This document shows, piece after piece, positions 49,101 to 60,622 of a DNA stretch of 64,000 nt; positions within the stretch are counted from its first letter, which is position 1; the number at the start of each line of letters is the position of its first letter. The notes beneath the pieces are model-generated. The model worked only from the letters and a program-made list of their open reading frames with translations. It had not been told where the DNA came from and did not search any database. Origin of the DNA: Haliotis asinina (lineage: Eukaryota > Mollusca > Gastropoda > Lepetellida > Haliotidae); assembly GCF_037392515.1 (NCBI RefSeq), contig NC_090282.1, positions 32,601,054 to 32,665,053 of the forward strand. Direction: 5' to 3'. Both the position numbers and the translations under genes were made by a program.

Positions 49101-52100
49101 TGTTGTTCTCATGCTACTTACTTAAACCTTTCATCATCTGCCAGCGCACAGACACAGGTGGCACCACCAAACGAGTGACCTATGATGGAAGCTTCTGTGA
49201 TGTTCATGGTATCCTGAAGGAAACACGAGGAGGATACTAAACATCTTCCATGTAATACCATTGTCATTAATCGAGTTAATGATTTGACATTAAAACTTTC
49301 ACAAGTTTAATAAAAATGGTATCTTATGGAAGCAAGTTTAGTACTCTGTTTCTTACTTCCAACGCAAATTGATAGAAACTGAGGTAGTGAACTACAAGTA
49401 AAATTTCCTGAATAGATTCAAATTCATGCAAAATGCAATTTTGATACATACATATCATGCAGTTGTTAACATCTTATCATAGTATGAATCTTTTCAGAAA
49501 CACAAATGTTCTCGTACCCATTGTCATGCACCTGTTGTAAAATTTGAAAACATAAGTAAAGTATTAGCAAAACATTTGCAAATCACCCAGAAACCAATAT
49601 GTTTGTTTCCTAATCATGATAATTGAAAACAAATCATTCAAAAAGTGCCTGATGCGTAAAAGTTGTTTCATGCCACTATCAACAATGATGCAGCTTTGCT
49701 ACTGGTCACTGTAAAAATATCGAGTTGGAATCCGAGTCCAGCCATTTGAAATGTGTACATCCAAAAAACAGATGCTTCTATAGCTGCATAGACCTGTATT
49801 ATTTCAGAAGGATATTATCTATTCAAAATATATGTGTATCAGTTAATCAATGTATTGAAATACAGTGTATCAATGCATCTTTCTTTCCACTTCAGTTCAA
49901 ACATTTGTATACAAACATTATGGCATATAAATAAACAACAGAATAATTTCAAGAGATCATGTTTAAAAATGTTCATACCACATCAAATGTCAACCCAATG
50001 GTACAGCAAACCATTTTACAATATCTAAGAAATTAATTAGCGCATAAAGCTCTTGAATTTCTATGAAACAGTAAATGATATTGTCCTAACCACCATCTCC
50101 GTATGTATATATACCAAACATACAGGAAAATCGATTATTGATCTCAGTAATCAGAGCACATTCAGTTCAATGTGCTATAATATGCTACAGTGTCGGGGGT
50201 TGATCATGTATCAATACTGACCACAATACCTGTATTTCTTCTATACAATGTGTTAAGATACCCGAGTCAGGATCAATACCACTGCCTCTTTATACCACAC
50301 ACAGACTTGTTCATTTTACCTAATGAGCTGTGAGGCTAACAATGACATTAACATAAGAAACAGAGCTGATTACTGTTTTATGGAAATCAGTTTTTTTAAC
50401 ACACAGTATTTTATAGTCTTGACATCGTAAGCTACACAACTTTACCTAAGATTTGATTAGCAAAATGAAGATAATTTGTCTTGTAATATTTGTACAGAAA
50501 TCACTTTTTGTGTATCCAATACAAAAATCAGTCAACAGGTACTCGTGTAAACAAATGCTGATCTCATAATAGTCAGAATACTATAACATATTTTTATTCT
50601 CTCTTTGTGATCATCTGACTTTTAAATGATAACAGATTTTTTAAATATAATTTTCGAATTACCGAAAATGTAATTCAGCCAAGCAAGAAAGAAACAGGTG
50701 TCACCAATAAAAGGTGACTACTGATTTTTGGTACATTCAAGCATTTACCTTAAAGTGACTTGTGTTGATTATTATTCCAAGGGAGTTGTACAGTGGTTTG
50801 CCGTCATTCAGATCCTTGAGGATATCTAATACACGGCTGCACTCCCCTGCTCTTTGGTGAACCTGTGATAACAAAACAACATGGTGTTGATGCAACACAA
50901 CTGATGAAGCATTCTACTTGATTAGCATTGAGTTACTATTTGACATTCTGAAATCATGCAACTTACACTGAAGTGCTTGTTTTAAGTCCTTGACTAACAT
51001 ACTATTATGTTTTCATATTTCACTGCCCAAAATTTTCAGTTTCTCTACCATGTTACATTTACACTGGGTTTAAGAAAATATCAAGTAACAGTCCAAAAAA
51101 TAAAACTTAAGGAGGGATCCACTTTTATAAACTTAGACAGTGAGTTAGCTAACATTTTAAGTCTTATCGGCAGTACTTCAGCTATACCATTACTAACTTG
51201 TTCATGCTGTTGATCACTAGATTGTCTGGTACAGACGTGATTATTCACAGATCGCTGGAATATTGCTGAGAGTAGTGTAAGACTAAACTCACTCACTCAA
51301 ACCAGTTTTCTTAACCATGTCAAAGAACATGACTATATGAGCCACTCAAAATAAAACGCTTTAATAGGGTTATAGTTAATATGTCATGATTGAAAGGTCT
51401 TGGCACACAGTTTTTCAACTGTAGATGTTTTTTGACATGACTTACATTGTGATTCCACTAATCTAAAGATCTATACTCTTTGTATTTAACAAATATTGCT
51501 AATTTTCTAATACATATCAAACTACTCTTGTTGTCTATTAGTGTTATATCACTGTGTTATCAAACACCACAGTCTCTGTCGGTAATCTCATGGGGTACTA
51601 TTAGGTTACAACTAGCTACATATCAATCAAATGACTTTCATATTTGCAGATCAGTTTACTATGAAGCTGAAACATGACACTAAGGTGGATATGTAGGCAT
51701 CTCTCCATGAGGTGGGGATCACATATAGATATGCTCAACCTGATATCCATGAGATATTAGACACCACTAACTGTAATGATTAGAGGTAGTCATATGGTAA
51801 TCATGATCTGTTATCAGCTGCCAACCTCAGACATAATTGTGATGACTATCCCTTAACTTCAATCTGCAACACCTTAAACAGCTATTTGTTACTAATCATT
51901 GTAATCTGTACAAATGACGTCTTCTGTTGGAGACCTCTCACAGACACATCATTATTAAACGTTCTGGTAGGAATCTCTTTTAACCTGCTTATTTCTGTAG
52001 TCAAAGTCGTCCCACTGGATGTGTTTTGGTTTGTCAAATTTTTTCCAGTCCTCACTGAAGCTGTTGCGATGGTGATGATGACTGTGGCTGCTGTCGTCAG

Positions 52101-52162
52101 CATGTCGGACGGAGTGACGGAAGCTCTCTCGGAGGCAGAGAGTCATGGAAGCAGATCCATCC
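46070..52162 (-). CDS. PLA2G7: Plasma-type PAF acetylhydrolase (lipoprotein-associated PLA2), C-terminal part, six exons
   Basis: Exons 52162-51985, 50862-50749, 49213-49122, 47992-47819, 46965-46797 and 46165-46070 join in phase into 273 codons plus stop. The enzyme hydrolyses the sn-2 acetyl or oxidised short acyl chain of platelet-activating factor and related phospholipids and is secreted in vertebrates. The triad is visible: Ser in GHSFGGAT (codon 49174-49172), Asp in VVVDGWMHPL (47976-47974), His in GTCHQSVSD (46955-46953). Other family landmarks are DGSAS, RNKQVHQRAGECS and the C-terminal QFDSVLAGTREHV. The piece corresponds to roughly human residue 184 to the end. The N-terminal part (secretion signal, the SHGLG oxyanion region) was not found between 52.2 and 64 kb, so the gene is 5'-incomplete here. 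No frameshift or lost catalytic residue is seen. Confidence 0.93.
46238..46459 (-). mobile_element. SINE A copy in the last PAF-AH intron
   Basis: GAGTGAGTTTAGTTTTATAA, TAAATAATCAAATCTGGACC, ACATGTGTCAACCAAGTCAG and CAGATCTTCACGGGT. It sits ~75 bp upstream of the last exon on the minus strand. Confidence 0.8.
46797..46965 (-). CDS. PLA2G7: PAF-AH exon with catalytic His (GTCHQSVSD)
   Basis: Acceptor TGTCCTGCAG precedes 46965 and donor GTATGT follows 46797. It encodes GTCHQSVSDFQFLTSKAMG through GFLWKHLGMKMKLQ and ends in phase 0. The frame stays open past the donor to a stop at 46692-46694, which would give a different C-terminus if the intron were retained; the spliced form restores family-like sequence and is preferred. 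Confidence 0.9.
47165..47768. repeat. Decayed repeat rich in TGACC/TGACCT motifs, in a PAF-AH intron
   Basis: Some 600 bp in which TGACC(T/C), ATGTGACC, TGACACACTTGA and (T)GAACCTTT recur many times. It looks like an old tandem array. TGACCT is the complement of the nuclear-receptor half-site AGGTCA, so an accidental or functional cluster of such sites exists here. Confidence 0.6.
47819..47992 (-). CDS. PLA2G7: PAF-AH exon with catalytic Asp (VVVDGWMHPL)
   Basis: Acceptor TTGTGTACAG precedes 47992 and donor GTGAGT follows 47819. It encodes AGVVVDGWMHPLDDRVYE, then SQPILMLNMETFQW and MMRLKTDNNVERLMLTI. This matches the DAWMFPL...QPLFFINSEYFQ order of the vertebrate enzyme. Confidence 0.95.
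48577..48692 (-). mobile_element. SINE B copy in a PAF-AH intron
   Basis: CACCAGAAATGGGCTTCACA, GTACCCATGTGGGGAATTGA and AACACTTTAACCACTAGACT. Confidence 0.75.
49122..49213 (-). CDS. PLA2G7: PAF-AH exon with nucleophile Ser (GHSFGGAT)
   Basis: Acceptor TTCCTTCAG precedes 49213 and donor GTAAGT follows 49122; phase 0 in and two bases out. It encodes DTMNITEASIIGHSFGGAT and then CVCALADDERF. GxSxG is the alpha/beta-hydrolase nucleophile elbow. Confidence 0.95.
50749..50862 (-). CDS. PLA2G7: PAF-AH exon (QRAGECS helix region)
   Basis: Acceptor TTATCACAG precedes 50862 and donor GTAAAT follows 50749. It has exactly 38 codons in phase 0. VHQRAGECSRVLDILKDL aligns with the vertebrate VRQRAKECSQAL segment, and NDGKPLYN with the following DHGKP segment. 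Confidence 0.92.
51203..51299 (+). mobile_element. SINE A 3' fragment in a PAF-AH intron
   Basis: GCTGTTGATCACTAGATTGT through CTGGAATATTGCTGAGAGTA and CTAAACTCACTCACTC. Confidence 0.75.
51985..52162 (-). CDS. PLA2G7: PAF-AH exon with DGSAS motif and His-rich insertion
   Basis: Minus-strand acceptor TTTTGCAG lies at 52163-52170 and donor GTTAAA begins at 51984. One base completes the upstream codon (expected to be the Arg of HRD), then D-G-S-A-S follows. The exon ends in phase 0 after RNKQ. Between the conserved ends is a stretch with HSVRHADDSSHSHHHHRN that has no counterpart in the vertebrate enzyme as I recall it. Confidence 0.88.
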
Positions 52163-53354
52163 CTGCAAAATAACTTTGGTTTTTAATTCAACAAAGCCCT
52201 GAAAAGTTACTCCTTGATGTAATGTAATTATGGAAACTGAGGAAATCTAGATTTGCTTGTTTTACTTGGTTTAGAAAATATTCCAGGATTGTGAGCCAGA
52301 CTACCTCATAACATATTTAACACCTTTTCACCATATTTATAAACATGTTCATGATATCTGTCAGTATCTCAACGCATACTTTCCAAGAAACTATTGATCA
52401 TGTTTTTAAGAGGATCAGGTGGTCTAAGGACTCAAGATTACACCAATGACTGCTTGGAACCCAAACAGCTATTTCAGCTAAGCCAGTGTGGCCTAGTACC
52501 CCGATAGTGTAATAATCAATGTTCACTATCAGAAACACGCTTACCCACTCCATCTGGGTGTGTCTGACAAGGCTATGTTGACTACACTTGGCTTGGGTAA
52601 TAGCCACTGCTTTCCTATCCCAAACTGAGAACTTATCGGAGCTCATATAATGGTCTTAATAAGACTTCAATCATATTTATCACATTAATTATATTATCAA
52701 AATTTCCCCACTGGTTTGTATGACGATCAGTAATCTACAATTAAAGATTCTTTTATAATTAATTAAAAATACAGTTTGAAAAATATGACTTTAAAGTTAT
52801 CTGTATTTTCTCCAAAAAGGTCATCAATTACAAATTCTAATAATGCTTTGTAAGGTCATGGAGATGATCTTTATAACAACATTTAGAAAAAAAACACATC
52901 AATGAAGTTTATTCAGTGTCACTTTTATGTGTTGATCAAATGAAGACGTGTCATGACCACATTTCAAAAACGTTCTAACATGTCTTCCAGTACATCCAGT
53001 GTTTGGCACAGAGAATCCATTCTACTTGTTAGAGCAATGGTAATCTCAAAGAGATCCCATCTGTGCACTATGGCCTACTTCCTGAATCCTATAGCAACTC
53101 ATTGAGTGATCATTAACACTTGGGGCAACACAGGGTTCTCATTTGCACTTTACCTCTCCTTCACCCATTCCTTATCACCTCTTGCTGTTTCACAGATCTA
53201 CTTTTGTCTTGTTATATAATGTACTGCCATGCTCATCCAGCACTGTTTTGCTTGTAATAGCTACATATGCCAAGACAATGTCCATGCAGCTTCGACAAAA
53301 TCACCAAGAACATTCCATTGACATCTGCAGAACACAGGCCCATCAGCACCTCAT

Positions 53355-53445
53355 TCCTCAAAGCCATAATAGCGCTATGACAGTTGTAAGTCTATGGTAA
53401 AGTATGTGAGTTAAGATCATTTTAGCGCTACATTCGTTGTGCTGA
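53355..53445. repeat. Dispersed hairpin-type repeat
   Basis: ATAGCGCTATGACAGTTGTA, TCTATGGTAAAGTATGTGAG and TTTTAGCGCTACATTCG. A related stretch (TCGTAGTGCTGCGACAGTTG) lies at 36967-36986, so this is a repeat family, probably a MITE. Confidence 0.5.
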
Positions 53446-53590
53446 ACCTCTCCAAAACCCCCCTGATAGTTCCATCAGACAATTGCAGCAGAAACAAACA
53501 ACCCTATTTAAATAAATCAGGACCCCTTGACCCTAGAGCCTGTTGCTCTAGACTTTCCCTTATTTGATTGTTCCCTGTATTCCTGCAAAT

Positions 53591-53645
53591 GCTGGGGTGG
53601 GGTGGGGTGGGGGGTGGGGGTGGAGGTGGGGGGGTTTAGTGGGGT
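53591..53645 (+). repeat. G-rich run, quadruplex-capable
   Basis: Repeated TGGGG blocks followed by runs of 5-7 G provide well over four G-tracts within 55 bp. It is on the non-coding strand relative to the PAF-AH gene, upstream of its recognised exons. Confidence 0.75.
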
Positions 53646-54654
53646 GGTGATAGGGGGAAGAGAAGGATGTAATATGTGGGGCATGAGACAAACTAGCTGT
53701 CCTGCAGCATATGTACAACACTGAGCCTATCTAGTTCAATCCTCAACTTATCACTCACATAGTTACCAAATCCCATGCACTTCATTCTGAAACTAAAACA
53801 AATCATGTCTTTCACTTAGCCTTGCTCTATGTCCACTGAATGAAAAGTCCCCTGATATATAATCAGTCTATTTTTAATAGTCTAGATATACGGGCTTTTA
53901 AAGTCAATCTATTCTTACTGTTTATTTAATCTAGAAATTATGATTTAAACATATACTCATAGACGCAGAGACTTGCACCAGACTTTCATCTAACAGACCC
54001 CCTTGTTTCTACCATGATAAAAGGGGGCCTCTGTGCCACTGCAGTAGCTTGTCAAGTTTTATCAAAGTCAAGTCTGTATAGGACGTGTTCATGTATTTGC
54101 ACTGAACTGGCCTCTGCTATATGTGCTGTTTGTCCAGATGAATCTTGCCAGTAATTAAATAAAACATGGGAAGACAGACTTGATTAACAAGTTCACCCTC
54201 CTTCCACACACACAGCAGACTTGATGTGACATCATTTACTGATGATATAAAAACAGTAACTTCTTGAGTAGCTGATTAAAGATTGACAACATTCAGTTAC
54301 GCTTCTAAAGGTTTGATATGTTTGGCTCGAATGACTCCCAACAGGCACCGAATCTGTGAAGACTAGGTGTAACAGTGAGGGGGGTCTTCTTATCTCATCT
54401 GATGCTGTAGCTTGGAGCCAGAAACATGGTCGCATGCCGAGTGGATGCTGTATGCCACAATATACGGCTGTATTCAAGAAATATCCTGTTTGATTGTTAA
54501 ATAACTGCTTCAGGCAGACAAACCAGTGTTTGTCAGTATGAAGTAGACTGATGTGAAACAGGTTTAAAGTCTAGGATGTCACTGTACAAAATGATCTTAG
54601 TGCTAAGGTGACCATAACTCACACAAACAACTAGGATCAGGCAGGGTAACAACA

Positions 54655-54760
54655 AACAACATCATGCAACATCTTTGGGTATAGCATGGCCTGGAATCGA
54701 ACTACCAACATTCTACTCTCAGGGCAGGTGCTCTATCCACTGGACCTGTGAAGGCTAGAG
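54655..54760 (-). repeat. tRNA-like SINE head, third type
   Basis: On the minus strand: GGTCCAGTGGATAGAGCACC (A-box-like) and GGTAGTTCGATTCC (B-box-like) at normal tRNA distance. It has a long untypical 3' side and no SINE A/B tail. It is more likely a tRNA-derived repeat than a working tRNA gene. Confidence 0.5.
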
Positions 54761-56830
54761 GAGAGGTGAGATAACACTTACTCATAGAATGTACCTCCCT
54801 TAGTCATGTCTGGATTTGCTGATCAAAGTGTTATTACCACTTTCACCACTGACCAATACTGTTGAAGAGTTTAGAAAATCGGTATCTGGAGTTATTCGGT
54901 TGTGAATATAAAGTCTAGGATTCTAACAAAGCGAAAATCACCACTTTAGGCTCTATGCAACTGAATTTCTGTTCAATTAACACAAATCTGACACACCTGG
55001 CAACAAAATAAATGAGTATATAATTCATCTGCACTAATCCCCTGCTGACATGTGGTCAATATAGTGCCCAACCAAATCAGCCATATTTTTACATACACGT
55101 TACACCACATCATCACCAATGACAACACAATGAACATTTATTGAATAACAACAACAGGACATGGAGCTTATTAACCTCTTTCATGTCCATCACAGTGTGT
55201 TAACACAGTACGTGTATAGCAGGTGTTGTGTAGTCAATATTTCCCCCCTTTTGGCAACCAACCTGTTAACACCCTTATCACTGGTCGTCAATGGCAACAA
55301 TATAAACATTTACTGCTAAGTCTTTATGTGATCATTTTGGAGTCTTTTCATATCTGGACTTTTGACTCTGAGTGTCTGAGTTTTAGGAAGCATTGCCACG
55401 TTGTAACAATTAAGTCATTCTCCATTCAAACACTTTTGCTGACGCATGAAATCCTGAACAGAAGACTATCTTTTGTTCTCACAGTCTGTCGCTGTTGATT
55501 TAGTCATTCCATACATTCAAGGACACTAAGTCCAAAAGTGGTATCAGTGGGTCGCAATACAGTTTGTAAGGCAATGTCAAGTTTTCAAAACACTGCAAAT
55601 ATTGCTGATATAGATGTCCAATTTAATTTCATGGGCCATTCACTTTCATTAATCGAGACATGATGGCATTTCCATACATGTGATAAGTAAACTACCATTG
55701 AATCTCTGTTTGACCTGGAAACTTAATAACATATCAAATCCATGTCCACATCTAGATCACTAAAAGGAAATGTGTAGTTGTAGTCATAGTTGTTTACTGG
55801 ACGTTGTATGCATGTAAGAAGAGTTCCTCAAATCATTCATCCCAAAAACCTTTTTTCACAAAATCAAACATACACATGCTGACATAATATTGGACAAAAT
55901 GACTCATTTAAACCTTCAGACAGACAGAATTTAATAAACAATAAAAAAAAATGTAGATAAAATACCACAGCAAGCCAAATAAATTCTACATGATTGAATA
56001 ACAATAACTTGTTGAATTAAGTAAGTTCAAGGATGTTCACAGCTGAATTTGCATGAGTGTGAAGTGTTCGTGACATATTTCCCTTTGACGGCACCAGTCT
56101 AGAACACTCTAAACCATCAGGGAGGGTCTCTTCCATGCAACGAATGTCTGGAGGTACTTCATAATTGATGTCTCATGACAGGGAATACCAAAAAGCATGC
56201 TCATAAATTAGACAACAAACCTAGCTTGACAATAATACCACCGATATTTGTTTATCTTCACTTGACACAAGGCAAATGTTTGAACCCTTATTGACATTCC
56301 TTTTGAGATTGCCCACTTCTTTACTGTTGAATTCTTACAATAGTTTGATCAGATAAAAGTCGGTGAAAGGCTAGGTTTAACTCCATTATGTGAACAGACT
56401 CCAGTAATATTATGGAATGCCAGCTTAATATGGAAAGAAAATCTGAAGTGATGAATATCTTAGATGTTTCATAATTTTGGTGACACCCATGGCCCATGAT
56501 GGTCACAAATTATTACTGAAGTGTACCTAGCACAAACTGAGATTCAAACCTGTGATTATATGTGTGTGGGATGCCCAAGGGACACAACTCTGCACAACAA
56601 CATAAGGTGTTTCAGATGAGTTACCTTTACCTATGCCTTCTGATCAGAGTTAGGTTGTACAAAGGAGTTTCAGCTTTGTCCCCAGTCTGCCTGTTAAGGT
56701 ATGTTACGATCATCGTAGGGGTGGTATCCGTGACTTTGTGCAAAGGCACTTAGATAACCAGATAGCAACAGGAAAAAAATGAAATTGTGTAGTTTAGGGA
56801 ATATTGCAATGTTTTACTTACCTTTAATTC

Positions 56831-56950
56831 TTAGCATATTTCTTTTTTAAAATGAACTCTTTTGACATCCCATGGTGTTTCAAAGGCTTCTTCACTCTCT
56901 TGAAATGGAAGTTTTGCCCATCTCAGTTGCAACTGAATGACCCATTCCAT
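56831..56950 (-). other. Unassigned open segment next to a strong splice donor
   Basis: The frame is open upstream of the ATG at 56950 and reads MEWVIQLQLRWAKLPFQ then ESEEAFETPWDVKRVHFKK and stops at 56831; GTAAGT follows at about 56820. It looks protein-like but matches nothing I recognise and could be a repeat-borne fragment. Confidence 0.2.
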
Positions 56951-57654
56951 GTTGAAACGAGTATGATATGAACGTTTTTTTAACTTGTGGTGCATATTTG
57001 AATCATACGAGAGTTAGACAAGCTGCTGAAGACATAGGTAACCACTTGAGGTAAAGTATTTGCAGTTCTAAATGCTACATATGCCAGTGTAGAGTTGTGT
57101 GATTTCTTCTGTTAATTAACTGCATAATTTGGGTGATGCTTCCCCTGTACTATGCATGATCGATCTTAATACTGACTAATGATACTTTCCTGACGGCACC
57201 TTATTCATGTTTTTTGAGGAATTCCCTCATGTATCTCTCCACTTGATTGACAGTGTGATCAAGTAACATGTACGGACCCAAAATATGTGGCCATGGACAA
57301 CAGCTGGCTTGGTACTGTGGCTACTATGGTTACTGTAAATACTTATTAATTGCAGTTGTATTTGCTGACATCAGCAATTGTGCCTGTGAACAAATTTAAT
57401 GATGCATAAGATATCAACAGTTCTGTCACTGTCTGCTTGAATAGTAATATAATGACATGACATGACATTCATCAGACAATAAACGACAGCTGGTTTGGTA
57501 GTGTTCTTCTAAGTGATGTCACTGGCTACTGTCAGAATTACGCAAATGTTCAGATGGTTGCAGGTCTCTCTGCCATCACAGAAGTATGGTTGCAAAGCTA
57601 ACTGACAAGTGAATCCAACATCCAACATTTGGGGAGTATGACAAAATGCTATGG

Positions 57655-57745
57655 ATGTCAACTTCTTCTTTATTGTTTACACAATGTTTCTGGGCTATTC
57701 CTTGCCCCCTCATCAAGTGGAAGCTAACAGACAGTCATACAGAAT
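57655..57745. repeat. Remnant related to the foldback element arm
   Basis: CAACTTCTTCTTTATTG, ACACAATGTTTC and CTCATCAAGTG share order and wording with the arm at 7579-7672 (CAACTTCTTTATTATAC, CACAATGTTTCGAGAC, CTTCAGGTG). Confidence 0.35.
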
Positions 57746-58482
57746 ATTTATACCAGTAATGTGCATGTTTACTTATCCAATGTCCAGGAAATTAATTAGA
57801 CTTTAAAGGCTTCATCAATCACCTATTAATTCACTGTAACAACTTCATCCGTACCTTGTGTATCTTTTCCCAGCTTTTGTATATTGTAGACCATCAGCCA
57901 CCCGATGTACACTCATTGGCCTCTAATGCTTACCCACTTAACCCACTGTAACACCACCATATCTGCCTTTGTACATTTCATTCTCTTTCATCTTATAATC
58001 TGCTGTTTATTGTATAATATACATGCTTAAAATCATCACTCTGGTGTCAAGTGTAGCACTTGTATATATATCCTGCATAAATGTCAGTCAGTAAATCAGC
58101 TGTTTAAATATCCATGCAATCCCAGTTTCTGAAAACACTAACCACACAATCTATTAATCTCTTCTATGGACCTGATGCTCCCCCATTATGAAGAACAGTG
58201 CAACTAATGCCAACAACCAAAGTGCCACAATACAAAAGCTACAAAAGATGCCCCTGACATCAACTAATGCTAAAGCCAAAGCTATAATCACTGTGTCCCT
58301 ACATCACAAATACTATCTCCTATAGGAAGTGATGTCCTTATAAGTTCAATATAAACTGTTAATGTCAACACAAAGGGTCACCACAACCTGTCAGCTTAAG
58401 CCATCACTGGCGTCCTTATAGTGAGGGATAGTAGTACCTCTGTATATATTGTTCCGCCTCTGTTGACAGACACAGCATTCCT

Positions 58483-58572
58483 CTCAGTCTTCCCATGCTG
58501 GAGGTCAACTCCATCCTTATCTACACCTACACTTGCTATACTGGAGGTCGACCTTACCCACACCTACACTCA
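58483..58572. repeat. Short imperfect duplication
   Basis: GCTGGAGGTCAACTCCATCC...CACCTACACTTG is followed by ACTGGAGGTCGACCTTACCC...CACCTACACTCAG, two diverged ~42-bp units. I assign no function. Confidence 0.55.
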
Positions 58573-59087
58573 GCTGGACAAGTGCTTGCATGTCAGGACT
58601 GAACGGTGTGGCTTATGGCACACCATGGGGTAATATGATGACAAGATATTGACCTATCAACCTATTTAGATAAAGGATGACATTAAGTGCAGTGCAGGGT
58701 ATCCCTGACAATCAGTGTTCCTGGTCTCAAGGTGCTTCCTCTGTACATACACAAAACCTCTGGATTACTGACATAGTCAACTTCGTATACACGAACCAGT
58801 CTGTGTTTGACAAGACATACAAATCATGTATAGACAAAGACTAGGGACTCTGAAATACTAACCAGTGCTCACTATGTTCTACTTGACCATGTTACCCCAC
58901 TGTTGTTTCAAACTGGGGATCAGCTGGACACAATCACCCTGAGTGTGGACAGTTCTAAAATGGTAGCCAATGTCAATAAACTGACCCTTACACTCTCTGA
59001 GTAAAGAATACTGTATTATTTCAGACATTGCAATGTCCAAGTGAGGTTCGTCTATATCAGCTTCATGTCATATCACAGGGAGTGCCT

Positions 59088-59205
59088 GGTAAGGTAGTCT
59101 AGTGGTTAAAGTATTCATTTGTAACACTGAAGCCCCGAGTTCTATTCTTACATGGGTACAACATGTGAAGTCACCTCTCATGTCTCCTAGTGAGATAGAT
59201 TGATG
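59088..59205 (+). mobile_element. SINE B fragment
   Basis: GGTAAGGTAGTCTAGTGGTT, CCGAGTTCTATTCTTACATG and ACATGTGAAGTCACCTCTCA; no tail. Confidence 0.65.
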
Positions 59206-59650
59206 CCAGTCCCACACTTATTGGCTTCAATTCCATCCAGGATTCAGCAATTAGATCCCTCACTCCCTTGGGTTTGAATCCTAGATTTATTCAACCCAAC
59301 AAAAGTATTAGAATAGGTACTCTACTCAGAAAGTATAATCCTGCACTAACAAGTCTCTGAAATGAGCATATTTTACAGAAAAAGTCACAAAGAAAAAAAC
59401 TATTCCATGATGAAAAAGGAGCCCTGAGTCTTTCTTCATTTTGAGACTTTAGAACACCAGACTTGCCATATATTCTAGACTTGCATGGGCTTTCCTTGAT
59501 GTATTAGCTTCAGGCTCTATATGACAGATTAGTGTAATCCCAAACACAACATGTTGACAAGTCAGATTGCTCAGAAATTTGAAACATATTCCATTTCACC
59601 CTGTTGATGCAATTTCATGCAAATTATTCTAATGTTTCTGCCCAAATGGT

Positions 59651-59915
59651 GACCCGTGAAGGTCCCGTGGTAGAAAAGGGCTTCAGCAACCTATGCTTGC
59701 CACAAAAGGCGACTATGCTTGTTGTAAGAGGTGACTAACGGGATCGAGTGGTCAGGCTCGCTGACTTGGTTGACACATGTCATTGGTTCCCAATTGCGCA
59801 GATCGATTCTCATGTTGTTGATGACTGGATTGTCTGGTCCAGACTCGATTATTTACAGACCGCCGCCATATAGCTGGAATATTGTTAAATGAGGCGTAAA
59901 ACTGAACTCACTCAC
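59651..59915 (+). mobile_element. Full-length SINE, family A
   Basis: Same element as at 10642, with a perfect 14-bp target-site duplication TCTGCCCAAATGGT (59637-59650 and 59916-59929). The near-identical sequence argues for recent mobility. Confidence 0.9.
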
Positions 59916-60560
59916 TCTGCCCAAATGGTAATGGTTGGGATCACTGTGTGATAAATACATACTTTCTGAAATACTCAGTTGTCATGTAACTGACACATAA
60001 AAACAATATCTCAGAGGCAGTATTGCTGCCATATAAGGACAGTCATATGATACTAGTTAAATACCTAACCTTCTGTGTACCTAGAACCAGTTTTCTGTTT
60101 TCCTGTCACCCTGGGTGAAGGTCAAGCGTCTCTACACAAACTGTTTGAGGGGCTGAATTCTTTATCTGACAGATCAGTAGGGGTGGGAGCATGCATCAGT
60201 TAAACCAAGCAGGCACACAGGGAGCCACAGCAGGCATGGCTGGAGACAGTATCTATTTTGCATCTATTTTAATTTTAACATGGCTACATATGTGACTGAA
60301 GACTACATTTATCTAGTTCATTGTTCGAGGATATTTATTAATCAGTAACACTTTATGTGGTCAAAACCAAAATGGAAATTCACATTTTTCAAATGATAAT
60401 TGTGTTTTGTTTCATGAATGAAGGTATTTTGGTCAGTTTAGTGAGGAAAACACATTACTGTAGTGTGTTAAAAAGACTACACTAATCGAGAATGTAAAGG
60501 TTACCAGTACATATTCCTTGAATTTTGAAAATGTATTATTGAGTATCTATCAAATATGAG

Positions 60561-60622
60561 TGAGCGAGTGAATTGGGATTTACACTACTTTTAGCAATAT
60601 TCCAGCAATATTCCCGCATTGA
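60561..60622 (-). mobile_element. SINE tail fragment
   Basis: GAGTGAGCGAGTGAATTGGG and ACTTTTAGCAATATTCCAGC: only the shared 3' end. Confidence 0.6.

Larger units (their letters stand above)
52165..59080. other. Upstream of the PAF-AH exons; no exon recognised
   Basis: Probably an intron of the PAF-AH gene. I looked on the minus strand for the SHGLG and EHRD regions that must precede the exon at 52162 and did not find them. The G-rich run and repeats are listed separately. Confidence 0.4.

Noticed and set aside
51886..52173. + strand 95-codon ORF over the PAF-AH exon
   Set aside because: Shadow of the minus-strand coding exon.
54776..54870. PAF-AH exon before the minus-strand GTAAGT at ~54779
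   Set aside because: All three frames upstream of this donor contain stops and none resembles the missing family regions.
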